Assembly (NCBI GenBank): GCA_033557685.1
Contig: JAWQRN010000171.1
Coordinates: 1 to 35,198 of the forward strand
Direction: 5' to 3'
Origin: Sperchopsis tessellata
Lineage: Eukaryota > Arthropoda > Insecta > Coleoptera > Hydrophilidae
DNA length: 35,198 nt
In this document: positions 1 through 11,000 of the stretch, one piece after another
Layout: the number at the start of each line of letters is the position of its first letter
Position numbering within the stretch: position 1 is the stretch's first letter
The notes under the pieces: generated by a model
The model's input: the letters and a program-made list of their open reading frames with translations, nothing else
What the model was told of the DNA's origin: nothing
The model's database searches: none
Position numbers and translations under genes: made by a program

Positions 1-270
1 TTATACTGTGATAAAGTGCTTAAATTTAATTAATTTCCCATAATGTTTGAGCCAGCGGTTGATATCGTTGATATTATCGATTATGTGGGTCATTTCAAGA
101 GACCATTTGTTGAAGGATCGGCAATGATCAAGGCAAATCACCTGATCGACGAATGTGGCGTGATAGCAAGGACGGACGCCGAGATCCAAATCTTTTCATT
201 GTGTCTGCAAAAATCGCATTTGGATCAGAAGCCCCATAAAATAAATGTTAAATTATTCTCTAGCAGTTAG
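1..270 (+). pseudogene. Partial coding piece resembling insect SWIM/YqaJ-associated proteins
   Basis: The frame open at 43-270 has the look of a conserved protein segment: FEPAVDIVDIIDYV, then KRPFVEG, a short stretch ending HLIDECGV, and later FSLCLQKSHL with PHKI. From memory this order (PFVEG, H-I-CGV, LCLQ-S, PHEI) recurs in uncharacterised insect proteins that carry a SWIM zinc finger and a YqaJ-like nuclease. The AG at 50-51 after a T-rich run could be a splice acceptor, so the piece may be an internal exon rather than start at the ATG at 43. No clear donor follows and the frame closes at 268-270. It is probably a truncated or decayed copy, but it could be an exon of a gene that begins left of the window. 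The overlapping minus-strand frame at 1-189 shows no recognisable protein and is taken as its shadow. Family assignment is inference. Confidence 0.35.
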
Positions 271-567
271 CATTCTCTTAGATTCACTTCCTGTAAATAT
301 ACTGACTTAAATATGATGTCGATGATTATATCTATTGAAAACTACAGTAGGTAGGCAACTGCAGTAGGTATTTGCCTTCCTTTTAGTAAATTCTACATGT
401 TGTGTAGGCATGCAGTAAAAAAAATACCTAGGTAGGTACTTGGCATATCAATAAATGATTTCCTATATATAAATCAAAAGATATTACAGGTTATGATAAA
501 AATATGTATAGATTTCTTGACTAATTGTATGTCTAGTGTAAATACAGTACAGATAATGAATAATACA
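271..567. other. AT-rich spacer, no gene seen
   Basis: No protein or RNA gene is recognisable. Short GTAGGTA/GTAGGCA words recur irregularly between about 345 and 440, which suggests a decayed simple repeat. Confidence 0.5.
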
Positions 568-810
568 CTAACCAAAATAGACAAAATCGTCAGGTTTGAA
601 ATGTTCTCCACACACGACCATTGTTTTTGATACTTTCTTTCCAATTTTCAACACATGTAACCTTACTTTTCGTACGGCGTTGTCCTTGCGAAATATGTGG
701 AAAGAAAATCCACCAGTTGCTTTACTGAGGCACCGAACTATATTTATTTCCCTTCCTTGCTTCGTTTTTAAGTTCCACACGAAGTATTGTTTGTTTTTCT
801 GTCGTCCCAT
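568..810 (-). CDS. THAP-like zinc-finger ORF, divergent or degenerate
   Basis: An 80-codon minus-strand ORF starts MGR, as many THAP proteins do. Its second half fits the THAP fold: SFHIF, then a basic stretch with a central K-V-R-L segment, then VVCGEHFKPDDF, which carries the Cys-x2-His ligand pair and the hydrophobic and acidic residues that follow it in THAP domains. The first zinc ligand pair (Cys-x2-4-Cys) is not intact: only one Cys, at residue 27, is seen, so zinc binding is doubtful. The stop lies just after DDFVYFG. A GTTAGT that could act as a splice donor overlaps the stop, so this may be the first exon of a longer protein, or a decaying copy of a THAP gene or P-element-type transposase. 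It is divergent from the DENND4 gene that starts at 1746. Confidence 0.35.
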   Translation of the reverse strand: MGRQKNKQYFVWNLKTKQGREINIVRCLSKATGGFSFHIFRKDNAVRKVRLHVLKIGKKVSKTMVVCGEHFKPDDFVYFG

Positions 811-1745
811 CCATTGCGAAATGCACGCTAAATAGATATAACAAATGAAACCTATCCTTTATCTGAGGGTTGCACTTCTGCGCACCGGAGGTCAGCTACT
901 TTGCTTTTAATCGCCAATAGCATCTTAAACTAACACCAATGAGAAGTGGAATCATCCGAAAAATGTAGAGAAAGAGCAGATACATTGCTCAATTTTTAAT
1001 ACAATGTATTTGATAAGAAACATTTTAAAAATATATTAGAAACTCTAATGAAATCATCAAGTAAACTAAATCCAATTTAAAATTCTTCCAGTTAGATGAG
1101 AATTCAAAAATCTTAAATCATAAGGAATGAAACGTAAAATAGTATTCCGGTAATTTGATAAAGTGTGGAATATTTATATTATTATTAAAGAATTTGTATA
1201 ATCAAAACATTTAATTATTATACGCTCAAATGAAAATTTATTGGATTGGCTCAGTGGTGGCCATCTAGCGGTGAACGACGAAATCGAAAAACAGGTTGGT
1301 TTCTAATCTAACCGGAATAAAACGTACAAATCGCCACCTATTTTCTATTTTACTAAGCAAAATTTATTACAGGAATTTTACAAAATGCACTACGTATGTG
1401 ATGTAAACAAGAAAATAAATGTCAAATAATACAATCCCGCTATAATGTGTGCTTTCACGTAAATAAAAACAAAAAAAAACCTACAAGAATTATAGCCACG
1501 AAACATGATTTCAAAACAAGATCTTTAATTGCATCGCAAAAAACTTAAGGTTGAATTGATATGATGACTCATCCTGTCCATTAAGGTATCAACAAATCCA
1601 TTATCATTGCAAGTATGTTCTGTTTTTAATAAGACTTATTCTTTTTAGTATCCCGAACATCATGTGCCTTATGTAAAGATGCAGCAAATATAGTTAACTT
1701 GATAATTCTTGGTGTATAGGTTAAGTACACAGAAAACTTTCTAAA
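811..1745. promoter_or_regulatory. Non-coding interval upstream of the DENND4 gene, presumed promoter and 5' leader
   Basis: No coding sequence is seen. It lies between the divergent THAP-like ORF and the DENND4 start codon, so transcription of the latter probably starts here. I see no convincing TATA box or initiator. A tract ending AG near 1718-1719 could be an acceptor for a 5' UTR intron, which the sequence alone cannot settle. A CTCF-like motif lies at 1260-1271 and is listed separately. Confidence 0.4.
1260..1271 (-). promoter_or_regulatory. CTCF-like motif
   Basis: The minus strand reads CCGCTAGATGGC. The CTCF core consensus is CCASYAGRKGGC, so 11 of 12 positions fit and only the third differs. 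The site lies about 475 bases upstream of the DENND4 start codon. A match of this length can occur by chance, so binding is inference. Confidence 0.35.
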
Positions 1746-2046
1746 ATGGATGAGCGAAGAGTAGCTGATTATTTCATCATTGCTGGGCTACCAGAGGACC
1801 CTGATGTACTTGATGATGATGCACTGCCAGATGTGGGACATCTTAAAGACACACACGATCAAGCTCCGATTACGGACATTGGAATTATATTTCCAGCATT
1901 AAATGAACAAGTGCCCCCAGATTACAAAGTGATTAAATTAACTCCCACCGGCTTAAATGCTGACCTAAATCATGGCAGTTTACGTAGCAATGAGTGCTTC
2001 GTATGTTTTAGAAGAGGACGGGATAAACCGCCTTTGGTTGATATAG
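1746..2046 (+). CDS. Crag: DENND4 coding exon 1
   Basis: The start codon sits in a favourable context (A at -3, G at +4). The exon encodes MDERRVADYF, an acidic stretch, and the beginning of the MABP domain, ending PPLVDIG across the junction. Donor G/GTAAGT at 2047, phase 1. Confidence 0.92.
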
Positions 2047-5000
2047 GTAAGTAGTTTTTTATTTTAATTTGTATCTATATCTATTCTAAGCATTTTCCCA
2101 TATTCCGTACAGCATTTGTGCACTATTGCATCTTAAACACTAAGTTACATTACTATTACATATTATAATAAGGGTGCATACTCCAATTTAGTGTCTTGCA
2201 AACATAGATCTAGGAATAATGTGGAATAACTGTTCAGGTATGATCTATCTGTCCATTTAACCTAGGTAATCAAGGGTTAATGGTAGTCGTAGATTGTAGT
2301 ATTTCTGTTTTAATTTAAAACAATTTGAATGAAACCGATCCATCTTTGTTATTATTAGCAGTCAGTGACTGACAGCTCATCAGCTTTACTTAACTCTCCC
2401 AGTCTACTACATAAAGACCTCTCCGTTTCCTCTATTTTAACAATGTTCTTTTACTATGTTCTAACTGATCGTGATTATTTTGTCCAAATGTAAGTCAACT
2501 TGAATGAGCCTCTGTAGGTTTGTAGCTAGTCACTGGGCTTTGGGGTTAAGAGTTACTGGTTCAAACTTAGATAATGTGGTTATTTATTTGGAAGATACCT
2601 AAGTACTAACCGTCTTCTAGGAGGGAGTTATAACAATTAGGGTATTGTAGGTTATTGGGACCATGGGCATGTTAAATAACTGAATTGCAATTGGAACTCT
2701 GGTTGTGGTCAATTTCTCAGTTGTGGTAGTCTAGGCTTATGTGTGTAGCATCTAATACAGAAATAGGCAGACCTTAAATAAGTCAACAACATAATTATAT
2801 CATAAATATTATTTTGTTAGTATTTTAGTTATCTGTACTCATTGCATTTTAACATTTATCTTAATGATTTCAACATACACAGTATTGATAATGAGGTATA
2901 TAAAATTAACCTATTTTTAACAATACAATTCATCATGCGTTTAATGACAGACATATAATTTGGAATTCTTAAGAAAGTCAAATCAGAGAAAGATCTGTGT
3001 ATATTATAAAATTAAAAATTTCATTATTTCATGAATTTTATAAGTAAAATAAAACAGATCTTTTGAAAAAGTTCAGAAATCATTAAACTAATTTAAATAC
3101 AGTACAAATCCATCTATAATTTATTGATTTTTCTCTTTCAGTAAAATTTGACTTTTTGGGAATTCCCTGTATTATTTTCAGTTGTAATTGAATCATTATA
3201 TTGTGTATTTGTAGGTTGTAAATTGTTGTTAGATAAGATATCTCTTGAGTAAATCCTTTAATATCGCTACATGCTGATGTTGATCCATAGTACCCAGTAT
3301 TTACTTTTAGTTGCTTAACTTAGAAAATAAAAAACAAATGATAGATATGTGCTACGATTTTTAAGTAGAATATATGTTTATAATTTTATTATTAAAAATA
3401 TTAAATAAATACTTTCTTGATACAGGAAAGAATATTATAGCTTTCTACATTACGCTCCAATCACACAATCCATCAAATTACACTGGTGGTACAAAAGTCA
3501 CAAAGGAATATAAACAGTTTATAACTTATTATTAATAATTAAATTTTTGATTTCCATTTTATATGCAACATTTTCAAAATTAATCATGGAAAATTCTCTT
3601 CACTTCAGTACCATCAATTCACCGTCAGAGTCATTAATTTAATTTTTATTTGAACTATTCCAATAACAGGGTTTTTTTAAGTCTCCTATTACGATTTCGA
3701 TTCATACTTCTTTGGATAATAAGATGATAATGCAATGACAGTACTGGCGAACGATATAGATCTTTGGTCAAATATTTTGTGAACCCTGTTGTGAAAGACA
3801 CACTCGAGCTATGATTACAGCAATATAGGTCTCAAGCCTAAGTAAAATTCTTTGCAGGCATATATTTCACGAAATTCACAAATTTATCTCTTCTACCTTT
3901 TGATGTAGAGTTTCAAGTCTGTGGTGTTATTAATCCTCTTGCACTGATATCCTCCACATTCTACTCTAACTTTCCCTATCTTCAACCATTGTTCTCATCT
4001 ACCCCTACTCAAGGCCCCTCTCACGCAGTAAGCCCTCAACCATCATTGCACACTTATCTCGCTCGTTCCCTTCGTCTCCTTATTTCTAAACTCTCAACAA
4101 CTGTATCTCAGAGCATTAAACAGTCTATCTGTTAATCCCACTCTCTGACTTATATTTGTACCTCCATGTTTCCTCGCTCATCAATGAATATCCCCAGTTA
4201 CTTGAATGATCTCACCTATTCTAGATCTTCTTCCTTAATCCTATTTGTATGTCATTATTCTTCTCTTGTTATTACCATTGTTATCATTTTAGTTACTTTT
4301 AGCTTCAGCCCTTTTTTTTCAACTCGCCCATATATCGTATCAACATTAAATTGTAGGTCCTTTACAGATTTCCTAAAAAGCAACATATCATCTGCAAATA
4401 TTATCTTTTCACACTTAATTCTTTGCATTCTTCTTACTCCCACATCAAACATTTTCATCCCTTCACGGGAAGCCTTTTCTATGTCGTCCATGACCATTAC
4501 AAATATAAAAGGACTCAGTATGCACTCTTATCCCAAACCCTTACTAGTTTGAAAGGCACCCGAAACTATCCTTCTTCAACCCCTCTGGTTCTCAGGCTAC
4601 GCCATACTTCCTCTCTGTCTATCCTACAAAATGCCTTTTCCAGATCTATGAGGCAGACATGTACCTCTTTTCCATTCCTGATTGCTTTCTCTGTTATATG
4701 CCTTATAGCAAATACCAAATCCTTAGTGCCGCACTTTGTTCTAAAACCACACTGTTCGACTTCTAGGTAATCTTCCACTTTTCTTCTAAATCGTGCCTCC
4801 AGTATTCTTGAGAATATCTTCCCTGCAACACTCAGCAATAATATACCTCTATAGTTTCTGCCATCATGGTTATCTCCCTTCTTAAAGATGAGTACAAGCA
4901 CAGCTATTCTCCAATCCTGTAGTACCTTTTTCTTCCTCCATGCCATTTCTGGGACAACCCCAGCATGTATTTCAGATTATCCTAATTTGACCCTGCTCAA

Positions 5001-8000
5001 TACATTCTCAATCTCTTCCTCTGTAATGTCCATATTATGACCTTCTTCACGTCTTGTTAGTCCTTCTCTCAACTTGTTGATCTTCGTTAGTCACTAAGGT
5101 CCTCTTTTTCTGCCCAATAATTCTTTGAAGTGTTCCCTCCATCCTCTCTTCGTCCCTGTTCAGTAAATGTCCTTCCCTATATTTCACTTTGAAAACTTTA
5201 GTCTTTTTATCTTTCCTTGATTCTTTCAGCACCCTACAAAACAGCTTCTTTTCTCTTTTCCTTCCTTTACTGCTTTTATTCCGCAGATCTACTTAATTTC
5301 TAGGACTCATAATCTTGCGTTGATTTTATTTGCAGATATCTCTTCCAGGCCGCTTTCTTTTCTTTCACCTGTCTCTTTACATTGGTGCTCCACTATACCA
5401 TTCTCTTTCCCCTGTTTCCGATTTTAGTTGTTCCACAAGCTTCAGCAGCTGCCTGCTTTAATTTAAAGTCCCACCATTTTTCCGAAGTTCTCTTAGAGTT
5501 CACTGTTTAGTTCAACAGTCTAGCCACTATCTGTTGGTATTCCTCACTAACCATTTCCATTAGCACTATTCCTCATCCACTTAAGAGTCATGCACAAAAG
5601 GTATTGGTCACTTTTTATTTCCATACTTCGCTTGGCACTTGTATTTTTAACTTCTCTCCACATACCTCTTGCCGCTAATAAGTAGGACTTTTACTTTTCG
5701 TTTGATTCCTTCCTTGTGTATATATGTATGTCCCTATGCTGAAACATTGGATTTGCCAATATTAAGTCATTTGACATACAGATATCTAGGATTGTACTTC
5801 CATTAGTAATTAAGTGGTCCTCCCCATATCTTCCTATACACCCATTGATACTCTCAGTTTTGTTGCCCACTCTTTCTTTCATATCACCCATCACTATGAT
5901 CTTGCCTCTTGACATATATATTTCCTCTTGCATCCTCATTTGCTCTATAAGCAACTATTAGGCTGTAAATGTCTCGTGTTACATTCTCCTTCATTTCCAT
6001 GTTACCAATTCTCTCATTTCTTCCTCACTTCTACGCAACACCTGCCCGTGTTCATTCCTCCTTTACTCCTTAATGGTAAAGTTGATACCCCTTCATCCAT
6101 ACTTCTGACACTGTTCCTTTTCTCTTTGCCTGTTATTCCAAGTATTTCTAATTGTGCTTGTGCTTTTTCAATGCCTTGCACCAACTCTTCCTCTTCCATT
6201 CAGGAAAGGTATAATCCATACTCCTATCTCTCTTTTTCTTGTATCTTATACATTTTTAGTTTCAATGACACCCAATCTCTCCATTTTCAAGCCTCCCGCC
6301 TGCCTCTGCACTACATAGATCTCTTCAGTTTTTGGGCTTTCTAGTCCATCTAGTGTTAGTTTTTGGCATCCCACTTTGGTAAACTTTCCTTTTTTTCCTT
6401 TCTTCTCGTGCGATGCTTTTCATTTCTACCTGAATCTTTCTTTCCTCCACTGTTAAGTCATGCTCAATAAATGTAGTCCTATTCCTGGTCTTCTTTTTTC
6501 TGATTTTTTCTTGTTCCTTTTCTCAAACCTCTATATCCGCTACTATTACATCCCTCCTGCACTGCTTTTCAGTCCTTTTAAGAAGTCCTTCACCTCCCCC
6601 TCTCACTCAGAAGTGTACTAATAAAAAATGTTTTCTTTCTTTTTAGGTGTAATGTACGAAGGCAAAGAATGGTTGATGAAAGATGCTGAAGTTGTGAAAC
6701 ATAGTGTAGGAGGCCATGTTGCCAATGTAAATAACTCAAATGCAATTACTTACATAACATACAGGAGAGGTAACCCTACTATGCCTTGCAATGCTTTGGT
6801 TGTGACAGACATCTGTGTTGTTATTGCAAGCAAGGGAGAGTCTCCACCACATGCTTTCTGCTGTATAAATAAAAACTTAAATAAAGGAATTGTAGGCAGC
6901 GATGTTTTCTTATGCTATAAAAAGTCCATGAATCAAGCAAAAGCACTGACATACAAACCAACAGTCTTATGCAGGTAAGCAATCTGATATATTTTATACA
7001 TTCAGGACTTCTTTTTAGAACCTTAATTGTGGGCAACATATAACAAATAATGATATAGAATTTAACTAATGAAGATCGAAAAACTAACAAATCTATATTT
7101 TTGCAGGTATCCAGTAATTGATTTGGAGACTTTTCCATTCCCACATAACGTACCACTGTTTTGTTTGCCAATGGGCTCGACAATAGAAATGTGGCCAGAA
7201 GAAGCAACGCAACCAAAGCCTGTTTTCAGCACGTTTGTGTTAACTGTGTCCGATGCTAAACATAAAGTGTACGGTTCGGCTGTTACATTTTACGAAAACT
7301 ATAGTGACGACAAGCTTAGTGACAAACAAATTGAAGTCTTAGGTTACGAACCAGGTAGTGGTTACAATTTACATGTGAATAAAAGTATTTGTTTGTTATC
7401 GCATTGGCCATTTTCTGATACTTTTGAAAAGTGGCTGTCATTTTTATACGTGAGTAAAATTTTTATATTTATCTTTAATCATTGGCAAAAACCTGTTTTA
7501 AAATTGTTTGAATCCCACCACTACTGTAATGTGAATTAAATTTGACTGTATACCCTATGCAATGACCCCATAATCCCTTCTGGACAATTTACATGTTTTC
7601 TAACAAAATCTGCCGGTCATCTTACTCATGCATGACCATTTTGTATTCTCAAACAGAATCTCATTTAGTCGCTAAAGACAGTGTCGTTCCATTCCATATA
7701 CCATTGTCGTCTTTTGCTGCACTATTGCAGTTTTTGGCTTCGGTTTTTTTACAATCAAGGGTAGCACAAAATGTGAACGATACGAAGAAAACATCTTATG
7801 TTATTAGTCATCCTTTTTCTACAAAACTGCTCGTGAAGAAGCAAAATAATCCCTTAGAAGTAAGAGTCAAACACTGTTCTCAGCCTTCTTAAAACCTTAG
7901 TCTATAATATTTTAGCAGAATTATTTTGCTCCTGTTTACGGAATGACATTCCTTCTTCCAGTTTTCCAACCCAATGAATTTTTGATAGCATTTAAGCTCA

Positions 8001-11000
8001 ATTCTTACTCGTGCAGTACCAAACCTGTAACTAAGATTTGAGAGAGAACTAGCCAATTCTTCTGAGAATTCCATTTACTATATCACGTAGTATACAATGT
8101 GTAAAAATGGTGAACTAGACATAGAGAATTACATGGGAAATTTTATATTTGTCTATATTATTGACACGCTATATTTAGCACATAAATCTTTTCAATAGTT
8201 AATTAGTATTTAGAAATGTAGATGCCAAAATTGTTTTAATATCGCTACTAATTCTTATAGATTTGAATAATAAAAATTGAATTAAAATCGATGACATCTG
8301 CCGTGCTAGTCGGGCGCTCTACCTGTAGACTACAAAGTAACAATATAAAATCAAATTGGGTATTAATAGATGCACATTTTTATTTACTAATTAATTTAAG
8401 ATTTATGCTGCACATATGGTGGATCAATATTGTAAGCAAATATAAAATTTACCATTTAATTCCCTGTCTACTAAACTATTTCTATACATGGTATATGGCA
8501 TTAACCCTTTTAGTTTATTTTTCTCAAATCGACAGAGTACGTCCTATCTTCAGGTTTTCCAGGAGATAACCGTGTGTTTCGTTTCGTCCACAGTTGCAGG
8601 GGGCAATATCAAGACATGCAGCTCTTAAAGTTCAAAATGTAGACTTTCATATAGCTCTGAAAAGGTCTATGTGTAGGTGCCGACCAGCTCTAAAAAGTGC
8701 TAAGTATAGACTGACATATAGCTCTCGTCAGCTATACCTAGCACTTTTCAGAGCTACATGGCAGTGTACAATTTGCACTTTATGAGCTGCATGTCTTGAT
8801 ATTACCCCCTGCAACTGTGGACGAAACGAAACACAGAGTTATCTCCTGGAAAACCTGAAGATAGGATGTACTCTGTTGATTGGAGAAAAATAAACTAAAA
8901 GGGTTAATGCCGTATACCATGTATAGAAATAGTTTAGTAGACAGGGAATTAAATGGTAAATTTTATATTTGCTTACAATATTGATCTACCATATTTACAG
9001 CATAAATCTTAAATTAATTAGTAAATGAAAATGTGCATCTATTAATACCCAATTTGATTTTATATTGTTACTTTGTAGCCTACAGGTAGAGCGCCCGACT
9101 AGCACGGCAGATGTCCTCGATTTTAATTCAATTTTTATTATTCAAATCTATAAGAATTAGTAGCGATATTAAAACAATTTTGGCATCTACATTTCTAAAT
9201 ACTAATTAACTATTGGAAAGATTTATGTGCTAAATATAGCGTGTCAATATTATAGACAAATATAAAATTTCCCATGTAATTCTCTATATCTAGTTCACCA
9301 TTTTTACACATTGTATACTACATGACATAGTAAATTGAATTCTCAGAAGAATTGGCTAGTTCTCTCTCTCAAATCTTAATTACAGGTTTGGTACTGCATG
9401 AGTAAGAATTGAGCTTAAATGCTATCAAAAATTCATTGGGTTGGATAACTGGAAGAAGGAATGTCATTCCGTAAACAGGAGCAAAATAATTCTGCTAAAA
9501 TATTATAGACTAAGGTTTTAAGAAGGCTGAGAACAGTGTTTGACTCTTACTTCTAAGGGATTATTTTGCTTCTTCACGAGCAGTTTTGTAGAAAAAGGAT
9601 GACTAATAACATAAGATGTTTTCTTCGTATCGTTCACATTTTGTGCTACCCTTGATTGTAAAAAAACCGATGTCTTGATTATGTCCCCTGCAAAGGTTGA
9701 TGAAACGTCAACAAAAGGAAAAGCCAACACAAGGTTATCTCCCGAAAAACTTGAAGATATTTACGGTGGCCATGGAGGTCTTCGTACTGAATTAAAGTAC
9801 ATACTGTCTATATTTAGTATTTATTATTATATTAGGTCAATTTTATTTCTATATTCCTTTTCAAATATTAAACTTTTTTTATTTCTTTTCAGGAAATGGT
9901 TGCCAGTGGTGAACCACAGCCAGTACCTATAGAGAAATATATACTTCAGCTCTTAGATGAAGTGCCCTTTCCATCACCTCGCACACTATTGCAGCTATCA
10001 GCCGAAAATGACTTCCGTATAATATTCACTCAACCTGAAGAACTGCCTCTTCCAAGGAGTGCAGCTAGATTTAGCAAACTACTTCTTAATCTTGGCTCAG
10101 AAAACAGTCTTTTATTATTATTGTTGGCTCTAACTGAACAAAAAATACTCATTCATTCTCTTCGTCCCGACACCCTTACTGCTGTTGCAGAAGCTGTGTC
10201 TTCATTATTATTTCCTTTTAAATGGCAGTGTCCATATATTCCACTTTGCCCATTAGGTAAGTACATCTAATTCAAAGGTATGAAAGTGTTATAAAAATAG
10301 TACTTAGAATTATAATATTTTATTTGTTTGAAAAACAGAAGTTAAATGCCACAAAATTGAGAGAATGTTTTCCATGTCTGAGACATGTCCCATTATTTGA
10401 ATTAAGAGTAATTACATGGACATATATAACTACCAATTAAAAAAAGAGTATTAAATATTTACTACAAAATTAGGAGCATATGGCTCTCCATTGAAGATGG
10501 CCTTTTGCTCGATCTTCCCAACCATTCACATCTGCGGCACCTTCAATTGTTTCATACAGGATATGTTTGTATTGCTTTAGTTGTCCACCCTACTTCCACA
10601 TTTCTTCCAGCAACTCGCCATAGAGTATGCACTTGGGTAGACCGTTCCTCTTCATCCGAGCAACATGTGCAACCCATCGAAGATAACTCATGTGCAACAC
10701 TTTGATATTGAATACGTAGTCTTGCCATTTAATTTGAAACATTTGTCGCAGGTGTCTCTATAGCACCCTTACCAGGGAAACCCAGCTTTCACAGCCATAT
10801 AGAACTGCAGGGGCCATCTTTGTTTCTATATCGAGGTCAAAGATTTTCAAATACACGATCCCTAAGTGAGCAAGTTGACTCTGTTGTTTACGTTTGTATA
10901 TGCCTCCAGGGTATCTACTGTAAATGGAGCAGCCTATGGAAATACAACTTAAAACTACTTTGGAGGAAAAAAACTCCTCATTTTTGACGAGTATGGATCC

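Larger units (their letters stand above)
7740..9670. repeat. Near-perfect 1.93-kb inverted repeat (palindrome) in intron 3
   Basis: Bases 7740 to about 8664 reappear, reverse-complemented, from about 8744 to 9670. Checked pairs include 7740 with 9670, 8107 with 9301, 8560 with 8848, 8608 with 8800 and 8653 with 8755; their coordinate sums stay at 17408-17410, so there are almost no indels. Mismatches are scattered and few by eye. The loop is about 80 bases and holds extra copies of the 33-34 bp tandem unit that can also self-pair. Each arm carries a copy of the interspersed module and a tRNA-like segment. Open frames inside the arms (for example 7593-7892 and its mirror at 9518-9730) show no recognisable protein. 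It is most likely a foldback element or a composite formed by an inverted duplication. Confidence 0.9.

Noticed and set aside
4166..4770. Plus-strand ORFs in intron 1
   Set aside because: They lie opposite the LINE reverse transcriptase frames and are their shadows.
7593..7892. Open frame between exons 3 and 4 that could look like an extra DENND4 exon
   Set aside because: Exon 3 ends in FLY and exon 4 begins EMVASGEPQPVPIEKY in phase 0, as in other DENND4 proteins. The frame lies mostly inside the palindrome and recurs in mirror image at 9518-9730.
8279..9129. tRNA genes
   Set aside because: A- and B-box-like words are present, but no acceptor stem, anticodon stem or T arm can be closed.
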